A stretch of DNA of 47,258 nucleotides from a gamma proteobacterium L18 (GTDB taxonomy: Bacteria > Pseudomonadota > Gammaproteobacteria > Pseudomonadales > Pseudomonadaceae), in assembly GCA_000497835.1 (NCBI GenBank), contig KI547178.1, positions 1 to 47,258 on the forward strand. Reading direction: 5' to 3'. The position numbers and the translations under genes were made by a program. A model generated the notes under the pieces. That model saw nothing but the letters and a program-made list of their open reading frames with translations, was not told the origin of the DNA and ran no database searches. Below are positions 24,458-34,190 of the stretch, one piece after another (within the stretch, counting starts at the first letter, position 1; each line of letters begins with the position of its first letter).

Positions 24458-26326
24458 TCAATAATTGCTGTGTTGACTAAGCCGACTCTCGAAGTATTGC
24501 GCCGTCTCTTTGTCAGTGCAGTACAGGTAGCAACCCTTCATTCCCCTTGTCATCAGGGTTCGGTACGTATTTTTGATGATCAGGTCTGTTTCACTTTTCG
24601 CGAGGGCAGGTTGCTCTTTCATCATTTTTTTCCAGCCGCGAATCGATTTATCGTGCTTGTCACGCTCATCCGGGGATGTCACTACCTGACCGTCACGTAC
24701 GACCAGATCTGGTCCGATAATCACCCCGATGTAGTCGACTTCCAAACCTTGGCAGGTATGAATGCAGCCAACCTGCTCGATGGAGTTTTCAGCGATGATC
24801 CATAGGCTGCCATCCTGATCCAGGTTCCATTGGCGTTTGTAGTCACCAATCACGATATCAGCAGCGGTGGGGTCTTTCTTGCTCAACCAAGGCCAGCAAT
24901 AGCCCGCGACCACACGAGCTTTGTTTCCGTGGTTTTTCTCGTTGATTGCGTCATGCATCGCCTGAGGTGAGTCGAACACCTTAAACTCGTACTCTTGGGT
25001 CTCAAGCGTCGGATTTGCCGTCGAGCGAATGCCTAGCGTGTCATCCAGCCATGCCAGGTAACCGTCAGAACCACTGCAGCGAAACTGCGAAGACAGCACG
25101 TGTTCTTCAACCACAGCACCCTTGGCTTTTGCAAAGGCGCGTATCGCCTGCTTGCTGCCGATATCGCTCAAGGTTACACGCTGGTCCTCATCAATAAAGA
25201 AAATGGAGCATTTCGCTGAGTCAATCAGCTCCTTGATCTGGTTTTCCCCAAGGTTTCCATAAAGCCCGCTTTTCTCATTCAGCCGGTGAGCTTCGTCCAC
25301 GATAAGCGCATCGAATGTGTTGGGCTCAGTATCGATGAATGCCCCAGAGCCTGAGAAGAAATTCGAGAAATGGCTGCGCTTGATGGTGCCAACCAGTTTG
25401 CTTTCGTAGACCTTGCGAGGGGCAGCATTCTTGGAGACGTATTTGCTCATCAGCTTCAATTCGGTGAGCTTCACCAGCAGATTGATAGCCAGGACAGTCT
25501 TCCCGGTGCCCGGCCCACCTTCGATGATCATCACCTTTGGTGCTTGGTCCGAGGCCTCGCTTGCCGCCGCCAGCGCCGACTCAAAAATTGCTTTCTGATC
25601 GTCAATCAATACGAACTCGGGTTTGCCTTTCATCAACCCCCCGAGGGCTTCGGCTAGCGCCTTGGATGGGCGAATTTTCCCTTCGGACAGCTCGTAAAGA
25701 ACCTCTTTGTTGTCGCCATGACTTATATGCTTCTTCAGAAAGGTTCTGAGTTTACTGAGCTCTTCCGGGCCTTTTAGAAACAGCGGAGCCTTGCTGATGT
25801 GGGGCTCATAGTGGGCTGAATCTATGACCCCGTCGCTGACGTAGTTATGGAGGTAGGCGCACGGACGGATTTCGATGCTTTTGTCATACACCGCCTCGTT
25901 GAAGCCTTCCAGCAGCGCTGCATAGGACCATACCTGATAGGACGGGTGAATGGTCTCAATGAGGCCGCCACCCAATGCCGTTTTGACGATGGCGTCTTTG
26001 GTTGTGGCGTTGGCCTTGCTCCATTGCTTCAGCTCGATCAGTACGGCCTTTTTTGCCTGATTTTCGTCGCGACCGGTGAGTAGAAAGTCGATTCGCTTCG
26101 ACGATTGCGGAATGTGCAATTCGATGGCCAGGCCTGCATCGCTCGGGAGGCCCTCATCTCTAAGGACCTTGGCCATGTACGTCAGAGACCCTTGCCACGA
26201 CCTGATTTCCGAGGAGCCAACGTTCTTGCCGGTAGCTTCCTTGTAATGCCTGAGGATCACCTCCTCAATGTCATCGTTATCGTTGTCTTTAAGAAATTGC
26301 TGTTTGGTCGCAGCGTAAACGATCAC
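24458..26326 (-). CDS. DUF2075 NTPase/helicase with N-terminal nuclease-like domain
   Basis: A 622-residue protein. The N-terminal part (about 80-130) has a PD-(D/E)xK-like arrangement: IDFLLTGRDE..., then AVLIELKQW. The DUF2075 motor follows: Walker A IIEGGPGTGKTVLAINLL (about residue 270), Walker B DALIVDEAHRL (about 345), a sensor stretch IFFIDEDQRVTLSD and QFRCSGSDGYLAW, and motif VI-like IHTCQGLEVDYIGVIIGP with NTYRTLMTRGMKGCYLYC at the end, as in superfamily 1 helicases. It starts with GTG 24 bases after the MazG-like gene. This pair recurs in bacterial defence islands, so an anti-phage role is likely; mechanism inferred. Confidence 0.82.
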   Translation of the reverse strand: MIVYAATKQQFLKDNDNDDIEEVILRHYKEATGKNVGSSEIRSWQGSLTYMAKVLRDEGLPSDAGLAIELHIPQSSKRIDFLLTGRDENQAKKAVLIELKQWSKANATTKDAIVKTALGGGLIETIHPSYQVWSYAALLEGFNEAVYDKSIEIRPCAYLHNYVSDGVIDSAHYEPHISKAPLFLKGPEELSKLRTFLKKHISHGDNKEVLYELSEGKIRPSKALAEALGGLMKGKPEFVLIDDQKAIFESALAAASEASDQAPKVMIIEGGPGTGKTVLAINLLVKLTELKLMSKYVSKNAAPRKVYESKLVGTIKRSHFSNFFSGSGAFIDTEPNTFDALIVDEAHRLNEKSGLYGNLGENQIKELIDSAKCSIFFIDEDQRVTLSDIGSKQAIRAFAKAKGAVVEEHVLSSQFRCSGSDGYLAWLDDTLGIRSTANPTLETQEYEFKVFDSPQAMHDAINEKNHGNKARVVAGYCWPWLSKKDPTAADIVIGDYKRQWNLDQDGSLWIIAENSIEQVGCIHTCQGLEVDYIGVIIGPDLVVRDGQVVTSPDERDKHDKSIRGWKKMMKEQPALAKSETDLIIKNTYRTLMTRGMKGCYLYCTDKETAQYFESRLSQHSNY

Positions 26327-26350
26327 GGGTTGTCCTTAGGTGCGTGTTGG

Positions 26351-26734
26351 TCAGAGTCGGTCGTACTTTTTGCTGGTGCTTCTGGCTTTATCTACGGGGT
26401 ACTTCTGGCCATTCGAGGCGAGTTTCTGTGTCACGGCCTCGTTGAGGTCAATGCCGAGTACGCTGCTCAGGCGAACGAGGTACATCAGTACGTCCGCCAG
26501 TTCGTCCTTGACGGCTTGGCCGATCTCGGGATCTGTTGCGGCGGAGATCGAGTCGGCATCGCTCATCCATTGAAAAATCTCGCACAGCTCGCCTACCTCG
26601 CCAGTGAGAGCCAGGATGAGATTTTTGGGGGAGTGGAATTGCTGCCAGTCGCGATCATCTGCGAACCGCTGGAGGGATGCGGCGAGGTTCACTACGTCTA
26701 CCATGGGTGCGGATGAGCTGTCTGAGTCACTCAC
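26351..26734 (-). CDS. MazG-like nucleotide pyrophosphohydrolase
   Basis: A 127-residue all-helical protein of the MazG/RS21-C6 type. The metal-binding signature is complete: ALTGEVGELCEIFQW (ExxE) and VKDELADVLMYLVRL (ExxD). These enzymes split non-canonical or modified dNTPs into NMP and pyrophosphate. The start is taken as GTG at 26734; ATG at 26704 (MVDVV) is an alternative. It is first gene of a two-gene operon with the DUF2075 protein and may alter nucleotide pools during infection. Confidence 0.85.
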   Translation of the reverse strand: MSDSDSSSAPMVDVVNLAASLQRFADDRDWQQFHSPKNLILALTGEVGELCEIFQWMSDADSISAATDPEIGQAVKDELADVLMYLVRLSSVLGIDLNEAVTQKLASNGQKYPVDKARSTSKKYDRL

Positions 26735-27263
26735 GGGGCTATCTCTTGGGCATCGTTGAGAAAATGTGTAGGAAATTCGGCCTGAGATTGTAAGAGTTTT
26801 TGCTGCTTTCGCATTTTTTTTGTGTCTTGTCTCGCCTGTTTGCTGTTAGCAGGACTGCTAGCCATAGTCGCTATCCGCATCGAGCGAGGCGGCCATTCGT
26901 CCTCGCGTGATGGATGGACGAGTCAATCAAGCTGATCGGCAGCAAACGCCCCAATCTATGGTTGGTAGCGGAATGCTTTCGGCCCTCACCGGTCCAAGTC
27001 GAAGGGCCGCTGACGGCCAGAAGCCGCCTATCCACCCCGACGGCTGAGGCTCAGCCTTGCGCTGTACTGCCGCCAGACTGGGCTGGCCGTTGGGTACGCT
27101 GGAGTTCTCCAGTGTGGTTGAAGGCCAGCGCAGCCTGCGGCAGCGGCTACAGTGCTGGGGCTGGCCGTCCCCGATGGTTGGGAGGCGACGACCGTCTGCT
27201 GTTGGTTGGCTGAAAGCTGACGCTCAGCGGGAGCCTTCGAATAAGGATGCTGTTTTGACCTCA
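26735..27263. other. 529-bp gap, no supported gene
   Basis: A plus-strand frame at 26914-27213 is open, but its sequence is low-complexity and resembles the non-coding spacer DNA common in Pseudomonas (blocks of GGCCAGAAGCCGCC type). No ribosome binding site. The promoter of the MazG operon should lie in the first 60 bases. Confidence 0.4.
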
Positions 27264-27920
27264 CTAAGGGTGGCGTGGTACCCCATTTGGTAATTCAGCA
27301 TCAAGAACTCGATCAAGCGTTTGGTTGGCACCCGGTCTGCCGATTGGAGCGAGGGGTTGGGTCGGTCGCGGGCCTTTGAACATCGGATTGGCACCGTTGC
27401 ATTCGCTGGGCCAACCGGTGTTTGCAATGACCAAGGGCGTGCGGGTGACCGTCCCATTAAACGTCTCAAGCTTATTCATTCCCGCAACGCAGTTGCCTGC
27501 GCTTGCTTCAAACGTGAGTTCGTATTGAGCGTTCTTTTGCGGGGTGAAGTTAAACGCTGCTCCACATACTGTGAGACTGCCTTGGGTGTTGAGGTGTATG
27601 TAAAGAGGCTGTTGAGGCTTGAGGCTAATCTCAAGGTAAGGAGAGCTGTCTGTTTCCTTGGGCGCGAGCATGCCAACGCGTCTAGAAGTGTTGGCCAAAA
27701 AAGGATTGTTGAGTATGCCAGTGGTTTGCCCCAGACAATGCTGTGCGTCAAAGATGCCTAACGTCGCGCTGCTCAAATTGCTGTAAAAGCGAAGCTTTGC
27801 CGCGTCGGGTTCAGTGGCATCAGGGTAGCTGCCGTGGACATTGCAGCCGGCCAGGAGAACGGTCAGAAGCGTGGCCAAACTCATTGAAACTGCTTGAAGA
27901 GGACGGGGCATGGTTTGCAT
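27264..27920 (-). CDS. lipoprotein, unknown function
   Basis: A 218-residue protein with a lipoprotein signal peptide: hydrophobic stretch SMSLATLLTVLLAGC with the lipobox LLAGC at about residue 26. The mature part is beta-rich with three cysteines (QHCLG, LTVCGAAF, GNCVAG), possibly disulphide-linked, and a proline-rich tail. Function unknown. A start at the second Met (27911) is equally possible. Monocistronic within the island. Confidence 0.6.
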   Translation of the reverse strand: MQTMPRPLQAVSMSLATLLTVLLAGCNVHGSYPDATEPDAAKLRFYSNLSSATLGIFDAQHCLGQTTGILNNPFLANTSRRVGMLAPKETDSSPYLEISLKPQQPLYIHLNTQGSLTVCGAAFNFTPQKNAQYELTFEASAGNCVAGMNKLETFNGTVTRTPLVIANTGWPSECNGANPMFKGPRPTQPLAPIGRPGANQTLDRVLDAELPNGVPRHP

Positions 27921-28317
27921 TGGCCTTTGTGTGCGGTGAGTGCCGGGATTTAGGGGACAAGTTCTTTGCTCGACCTAGCGCATCGGCCGCAGAACCCCGA
28001 GCTTGAGCGGTCTTGTCCCTTCCCATACTCAGATGTTTCTACGAATAACGCGGCCTGAAATCGGATTCGATCCTGGCAATTGAGCGTTCTGCCGGGTTGT
28101 TTGAGGGATATATTCACAGCCAAAAAGGAGCGAGGTCTGATCCGGTTGACTCGTTGAAGATCTGTCAGGTTGTTGGCCGACAGTGGTAACCGACCGCTGT
28201 CGACCCAGAGCTGTCCTTCAAGAAGGCCAGCTAAAGGCCAAAAGCAGTCATAAAAAGCAGGGCAATGCATGCGTCAGAAAGTCTATTGAGTAATTCATCC
28301 ACGAAGAATACATTTGT
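27921..28317. other. gap, no supported gene
   Basis: The minus-strand frame 27950-28270 has no family features; its first part (ATGACTGCTTTTGGCC-like) resembles a spacer repeat often found between Pseudomonas genes. Nothing else seen. Confidence 0.4.
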
Positions 28318-29019
28318 TCATGCATATTGCTTAATAAGCTCGCCTGCAACCTTCTTGATGTTATCACTCATCAAATTTTGAACGATCGTCATAAGTGCAA
28401 GTTGCTCATGAGAGGTTTTTGCCTCCTGAAGCTCGTGTCCCAAACGGATGAGAACAGCAGGTACATTACTTTCAACACATCCATAGCCTGCAAATTTATA
28501 GACAAACCGCAATAGTCCGCAGATTTCAATCATTTCTCTGCCTTCGTCAGTGATTGGAAGATAAAGCATGGCTTCCTTTACGACTCTTACATGATGAGAA
28601 TAGTTATGATAGTGCGGGTGACAGAACGTATAGTCACTAGCTAAGTTTGGGTATGTCTTACGATCCTTATTTTTAAGTACGCCTTTCCTGCCCTTTATTG
28701 TGTTGCAATCTTTACAAGAGATACACAGATTTCTAGGTTCGAACATGAAAGCCGGGTACTCATCTTTATTTATGACGTGTTCAGTGTCCCACATGCCATT
28801 ATGTTTAACCTCCATCCGTTGTCTACAGTACGCGCACCTATAGTCTTGCACTCTCAAATAGTGTTCTTTGATTTCCTTCTTTACTAAAGCTAGCGCCTTT
28901 TCATCGCCATCCCAATAGTTCCCTCTTTTTTCGGAAAGGCATAAGAATTCGTCAACGAATTTAGCTGAAGGCTCAGTATATCTAACTTGGGGGAACGCAT
29001 AATATGTATCGTCAGCCAT
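28318..29019 (-). CDS. HNH endonuclease (PtuB-like)
   Basis: A 233-residue protein. The HNH/zinc motif is complete: CAYCRQRMEVKH (first CxxC), MWDTEHVINKDEYP (catalytic His region), then FEPRNLCISCKDCNTIKG (Asn and second CxxC). The rest is helical. Size, motif spacing and the upstream overlapping ATPase fit PtuB of Septu systems, where PtuA and PtuB together block phage. It starts within the last 8 bases of the ATPase gene, behind a GGAGG site. Lower GC than the flanking DNA. No reverse transcriptase is seen nearby, so it is not a retron. Confidence 0.75.
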   Translation of the reverse strand: MADDTYYAFPQVRYTEPSAKFVDEFLCLSEKRGNYWDGDEKALALVKKEIKEHYLRVQDYRCAYCRQRMEVKHNGMWDTEHVINKDEYPAFMFEPRNLCISCKDCNTIKGRKGVLKNKDRKTYPNLASDYTFCHPHYHNYSHHVRVVKEAMLYLPITDEGREMIEICGLLRFVYKFAGYGCVESNVPAVLIRLGHELQEAKTSHEQLALMTIVQNLMSDNIKKVAGELIKQYA

Positions 29020-30387
29020 GAGAGGGCGCCTCCGAAATCGCAGCTACAACCAAAGAGTATAATTGGTGAACTGGATCGGATTTTTCAAGTGCGTCTTCTA
29101 TCTCACGGATTCTGGATATGACTTCATGGTCATCGTTAGAAAGTTCGACCCCCTCAGATAGCTTGCTGAGTAACTTCAAAAGCTCTCGCATTAAATATTC
29201 GTTCTTGAATCCTGGGGCAGAGAAAATATTTGCTAACTGATAATCCGCAGATCGTCTATTAGAGTCGACGGCATCTAGAAGTAATGACTTTTGCATGTCA
29301 AGAATATAGCAGTTCTCACTCTCTAACCTTGAAACAATTTGAGGTGAATGGGTGGCAATAATAAAGTGACAGGATTTGAAACCCCTAAAGGTACTCATAA
29401 GAAGATCAATGTAACGCTCTTGCCATTCCGGATGGAGGCAAATCTCTGGCTCGTCTATGCAAATTAGTGCGCCGTCTTTTATCTGGGAAGCTATTCCCAG
29501 CATGGCTAAAACTATACACTGCTCACCTGAACTAGCGTCGCTAATCTTAAATGGTTTAGCGTGGCCTTCTTTGTGAAGCTCTAAGCTGCGAAGCTTAAGT
29601 AGTCCGGCCTCCATCATTGGGACAAATCTGTCACTTACGGGAGAACCGTTTAAATCATTAATGACACCCCTGTTTGTGATCATTATCTCTAGCTTTCTAT
29701 TTTTGGGGTTCATTCTGTGTTCGTGTAGATAGTAATTAACAGAGTCGACAAGCTTATGTTTTTCCTCATCTGCTTGTTCATCCATTCGCATCATCAGTCG
29801 ACGGAACTCAGACCCTGCTCGGCGCTGGCCAATCAAAAACTCATTTATAACTTCGATGGGGTTTGTGCTTTCTGAGAGTTGAGATAAAACAGGAACAGTA
29901 ATGTCGCACGTAAAACTCGCCTTGATTGCAGGGTTAAATCCCAAATAGCGCAAAACCCCTAGAACAGTTTTTATTCTTCCAGCATCGCTAGCTAACGCCC
30001 GAATCAATCCTGCAATAATTCGAACCATAAAAGCCATGCTTAGATTTCCGCTATACAGTCCCCTGAGCCCCAAGTAATGATAGTAACCCAGGCTAGACTG
30101 AACAAGACGATAATCGGCATCTTTAATTAAAGGATTGCTAACAGGGAATCTATCAAATGGACTGGTAGATAATGCAATGACGGCAGTTGGCGGATCAAAC
30201 GCATCCTTCTGATCTGGCTCAATTGTGCCATTTTGGCTCGCAATACATTTTGTTACGATGTGATTCAGTAGTCGGCTCTTACCTGAACCATTCTTACCTA
30301 CAATAGTAGTAAATATATTTTGATCTATTTTTTTGGGGAAGAATAAAAGCCTAATTTCTTTCCATTGAAATTAATAGAATCTATCAC
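29012..30387 (-). pseudogene. PtuA-like ATPase, frameshifted at an A7 tract before Walker A
   Basis: The open frame from 30073 is only the later part. Upstream the same frame continues through Walker A (IVGKNGSGKSRLLNHIV) to about 30340, with no start codon. One base over, a GTG at 30387 with an AGGCGAG site opens VIDSINFNGKKLGFYSSPKK, then stops at TAG. Both frames meet at a run of seven A (plus strand T 30328-30334); eight A would give one gene of about 459 codons. Other ATPase motifs are intact: SSGEQCIVLAMLGIA (signature), ALICIDEPEICLHPEW (Walker B), FIIATHSPQIV (His switch), as in OLD/PtuA-type ATPases. Inactive, phase-variable, or a homopolymer sequencing error. Confidence 0.78.
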
Positions 30388-30960
30388 GAGCTTCTCGCCT
30401 ATAGTTTTCTCGAATTACCTTCGTTTAGTTTAACTCACGGCTGCCTTAATACCAGTCTTTCTCGCTGAAGGTGGCCGGTATCGAACATTCAATAAGCTGT
30501 AGAGCTGTATCGAGCCCTTCACGGGCGGAGATCGTAGGAGATAAAGGGAATGGCATCTCTTTGGTAACAGTAGTCGACCGGTTCTGGACGTTGCCTGGAT
30601 GGGCGATGCTGGAGAACTGCTGATGCGTCAAGTGCTTGAGGCTATGAAGCAGGTCCATGAGGGGGAGGCTGCGGGCTTCCCTGAACTTGAGGTGAGACGT
30701 CTCCACTTATTGGCGGACTCGCTTTACTATGCCGTGGTTGATTTCAGCATGTCAAAGCCGGCCATCCACCGTCGACCTCCGATCGCAATGCTATAGACCA
30801 ATGGCAGTGGCGATGTACTCCGCTCTTCCCGTGCTCACGCCATGGCGACAATCTGGCTGGTCTAGGGCCGAAGCAGTGCCTGGACCGGTTCAGCACTTCT
30901 CTTTAGCTTGGTCACCGCTTACGATCCTCTCCTGATCTGTTGCACCTACAGGAGGTTGTC
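30388..30960. other. 573-bp gap with doubtful short frames
   Basis: Two overlapping frames on opposite strands (30446-30706 minus, 86 codons; 30599-30796 plus, 65 codons) look partly protein-like (QVLEAMKQVHEGEAAGFPEL on the plus strand; ISAREGLDTALQLIECSIP on the minus strand), but neither has a convincing start and they cannot both be real. They may be remnants of one small Pseudomonas gene. The strong AGGAGG site of the next gene ends the gap. Confidence 0.35.
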
Positions 30961-32343
30961 GTGCGCCCTATTTCAAACCAACGATTCAATGCCTTTGCAG
31001 CGTACTGCAGGAGCCCCCAGGCGCTGGCTATCGCGGAGGAAATCCATTGGTTCGAGGCGGACGACTCACGCATTGTTGCGACAATTATTAGGGACAGACC
31101 TGACAGCGAGTTCGCTGGACTAATTTTGGGGCGCGACGAAAAAGAACGATATCGCTGGATCAACGCAACTGAATTCTTTAAATCAAAAATTTAGGCCAGG
31201 GCAGCTCTTAGAGCAAAAATCGATGAAATAATCCCAATCATCGAGCAGCAGCGGAAGCAAGGCGACAACGACAAAAAACCCGTAGACTTCTTTACGCCAC
31301 TAAAGAAAACAAAGCAGCCGCTTCACCAGTCGTTTCTGAACCTAACTACTCTCGAAGGATTCTCGCCAGCAAAAGAGATCATCGAACCGATGATGCGCTG
31401 GCACGAGGATGCTGATGGAAACTTCGTCGAACAATTCCAGACCACTGGGTTTGACTCTCGAATCTGGGAGCTATATCTATTCTCTCTTTTCACTGAAGCC
31501 GGTTTCGTTATTGATAAGTCCAGCGCAATACCTGATTTTTCCTGTTCCGGGTTAGCTGGCGAGTTCTGTGCGGAAGCCACCACTGTTAACCCTTCCCGCG
31601 ACAAGAAAGGCAAAATTGTTCCTCCTCCGCCCGTCGAGACGGAAGAAGAGATGGAGGCAGCCATCCGTGACTACTTCCCGATTAAGTTCGCTGGCCCTCT
31701 TACCGAGAAGCTTAGTAAGCGCTACTGGGAGCGGGAGGGCGTACAGGGCAAGCCATTTATTCTTGCGATACAGGATTTTCAGACCCCAACAGCGATGACT
31801 CTGACCCGGGATGCACTACCAGTCTACTTGTATGGGTACCGGAAAGCTGATGATTGCAGCATGGGAGACCCAAAGGTCGAGCGCGTGGAAACTCATCAGT
31901 GGGGCACCAAAACTATTAACTCAAATTTCTTCAGCTTCGAAGGGGCGGAATACATTAGCGCTGTAATATTCAATTCCAGCGCCACCATTTCAAAGTTCAA
32001 TAGGATCGGCCTGCAAGCTGGCTTCGGCTCCGACCATGTAAGGCTGTTCCGCTTTGGCTCAGCTTGCAAAAACGAGAATGGTAATCCGTACATTACTAAG
32101 TACGCACACTACGTATCGGAGGATGCAATGGTAGAAACATGGTCTGAAGGACTTGAAGTCTTCCACAACCCCCGGGCCATTCACCCCTTGCCCATGGAGA
32201 TGCTGCCGGATGCGGCTCATCATTTCATGTCTGACGACGGGCTAATGAGAAGTCGATTGCCGGACTGGCTCCCCATCCAGTCGTTCACACGTATCGAAGT
32301 CGAGGAGTTGCCACCTCAGCCGGACGACAACGAGCTGTTCTAA
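30961..32343 (+). pseudogene. long island gene with a single in-frame amber codon
   Basis: The start is GTG 30961 behind a perfect AGGAGG. The frame runs 77 codons to TAG at 31192-31194, then stays open in the same frame for 382 more codons to 32343; without the amber the product is about 460 residues. The sequence across the stop is natural (EFFKSKI-stop-ARAALRAKIDEI), so a CAG to TAG change is likely. The middle has IPDFSCSG...FCAEATTVNPS, an arrangement like PD-(D/E)xK nucleases (PD, then EAT). I do not know the family for certain; Pseudomonas proteins of this kind have been named by a weak glycosaminoglycan-attachment match. A defence function is inference from neighbours. Confidence 0.65.
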
Positions 32344-32515
32344 AAGGCCCTCGTTCCCCACCGCCCCATTGGTGAAGTGTCGGTCCGAACGGTGGGCAGT
32401 ACAGGAGCGAAAAGGGGACAGGCCCAAAGTTTATTTTCTCTACTTTAGACTTCCATTTCCGGGAGTTAGCCGCCTTCAGCGAAAGGCCGTATGGGTCGAT
32501 AGCAGCCGATCGCTC

Positions 32516-32791
32516 TCAGCGATTAAAGCCCCATGATCTTTGTAAACGACGAGCGAGCAGCCGCACGGTCAGCAAGTAGTAATACCGTGTCGAATCGCTG
32601 CGTTGACAAAGGCGATGCTCAAGAAACCAAACCACATGCTTTTTCTGCCAGGCCCAAGGTGTTTCTAGCTGCCACCACCCTGCGATTTCGGCCTGGATTA
32701 TCTTTGCCTGTCGCACGTGGCGTTGCCGGGTTGCGTGCGAGCCGGTCAAAACGCCAGCCAAGAACAGCTCCATATCGAATGGTCTTCTCAT
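32516..32791 (-). CDS. small partner gene of the second tyrosine recombinase
   Basis: A 91-residue basic protein (MRRPFDMELFLAGVLTGSHA) with a helical tail, WQKKHVVWFLEHRLCQRSDS and TRYYYLLTVRLLARRLQR. The form is like the arm-binding/SAM-like N-terminal domain of tyrosine recombinases. Its start ATG overlaps the recombinase TGA (ATGA), so the two are made together. It may be an accessory DNA-binding protein or excision partner. Family not recognised with certainty. Confidence 0.6.
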   Translation of the reverse strand: MRRPFDMELFLAGVLTGSHATRQRHVRQAKIIQAEIAGWWQLETPWAWQKKHVVWFLEHRLCQRSDSTRYYYLLTVRLLARRLQRSWGFNR

Positions 32792-33768
32792 GCCCGGCCA
32801 CCTATGTATGCCGCGACCACGTCAATGCGCCCGTGCCCCAGCTCGAAGCTGATTTGCTTGCGAGCCTCACGATCGAGGCTTCTATCTAACTTGCAACAGT
32901 GGCCGCCATTGACAGGCGCGCGGTGTTGGGTGATTTGCTCATAGCGCTCACATGCATACGCCGCTCGTAGCCCGTGGAAGCCTTTGAGGTTGTGTGCATG
33001 CAGGATATCCCGCGCAGGGCGGATGATTTGTTGTAGGAGATTGAGGTAGTTTTCGTTTGGCGCAATCAGATTGCGGCTACCCGCAGGCGACACCTGCCCT
33101 GCAAATCCAAGGGCACCCCGAACATGCTCGTCCACCGCAATCCAACGCGGCGCCGAGGATCCGGTGCGGCCGCCTTTGGTGCCATCCTGAATGTTGATCC
33201 TACCTAGGTCATTAGCCTCACGGCTCAACCGTGGCAGGTCCGCCAAGATGGCCTCACGCAAGCGCATGCCGGTGGCTCGCGCCAGCAGAGCGATTGCTGC
33301 GGCCCGTAAATGATGATGACGGCAAAGCGCATCGACGATCTGCTTAACCTGTTCGTGGTCTTGGCCCTGAGGCATCGAATGTCGAATCCCGGTGCGCTGC
33401 ATGCCCAGCGCCTTACTCGGACTGGGCAATTTCACATACTGATCACCGCGCAGCGCAGCCATGGTCCTGTTAACGCTGGAGAGGCGGTTTTGTGCGGTGC
33501 TGATGGCGAGGCTACCGCACTCAACCGCATCGCGCAGATACGCCGCATAGTTCGCCAATACCTTCCGATCAATCTGCCGCGCATCATTGATACCTGGCCC
33601 TTGTTCGGAGCGGCACCACTTCACGAATGCCTGCCATCGACCACTGTGCGCCTTCACCGTACCGTAGTGGCCACCGCCGAACATGTCTTTCAGCGCCTGC
33701 GGCCCTGCATAGCTCAATTGCCTGCCATAGCCGAAATTGCGGCCATCTTGCCTACCCACCAATGCCAT
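32788..33768 (-). CDS. tyrosine recombinase (integrase, Integrase_1 type)
   Basis: A 326-residue integrase starting MALVGRQ at 33768 behind a GAGGTG site; the frame is open slightly further. The N-terminal SAM-like domain (about 30-120, HSGRWQAFVKWCRSEQG) is followed by the catalytic domain with TGMRLREAILADLPRL (first Arg), FHGLRAAYACERY (His-x-x-Arg) and ELGHGRIDVVAAYIGG (His and the Tyr nucleophile). This subtype is common in Pseudomonas integrative elements and is distinct from the P4-type integrase at 34714. It probably moved or moves another element inside this island. Confidence 0.85.
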   Translation of the reverse strand: MALVGRQDGRNFGYGRQLSYAGPQALKDMFGGGHYGTVKAHSGRWQAFVKWCRSEQGPGINDARQIDRKVLANYAAYLRDAVECGSLAISTAQNRLSSVNRTMAALRGDQYVKLPSPSKALGMQRTGIRHSMPQGQDHEQVKQIVDALCRHHHLRAAAIALLARATGMRLREAILADLPRLSREANDLGRINIQDGTKGGRTGSSAPRWIAVDEHVRGALGFAGQVSPAGSRNLIAPNENYLNLLQQIIRPARDILHAHNLKGFHGLRAAYACERYEQITQHRAPVNGGHCCKLDRSLDREARKQISFELGHGRIDVVAAYIGGRA

Positions 33769-34190
33769 GTCAGTCACCTCATCTTCCGACCTCCGATCCT
33801 CGCCCCACGTCATCCCGCCAAGAATGCTGAGTGTTATCAGGGATCAAGGCCCCTGCGACCTGTGGGGATGTCCTCTAGCGCGGGACTGGCGGCTCCTTAC
33901 GTCCGGGAGCAAGGGCATCTCATGATCTGGCCTCCTGAGCACCGTTACCGGTGGGCGGGTGGAGGCAGCGCTGGCTGACTAAACCAGTGCCTGAAGATCC
34001 TGAGCCGGGTGAACGCAGCAGTGCGATGACCGGGGCATGCCTGACTGTCAGTCAGGTGCAGTCCATTCCGTGGTCTGCGGCACCATCATTTACAACGCTG
34101 TTGCTGGTGACATCGGCGTTTGTCACGCCAATTGTCACGAGGGGAATTGCCGCAAAGCCATGTGCGATCAGGGCTGCAGCAGTGGTAGAA

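Noticed and set aside
26914..27213. Plus-strand frame of 99 codons in the gap after the MazG operon
   Set aside because: No ribosome binding site; content resembles common Pseudomonas spacer repeats.
27950..28270. Minus-strand frame of 106 codons
   Set aside because: Spacer-like sequence and no family resemblance; listed as gap.
28318..30387. Retron reading of the ATPase + HNH pair
   Set aside because: No reverse transcriptase or msr/msd-like structure is visible next to the genes; a plain Septu-like pair fits better.
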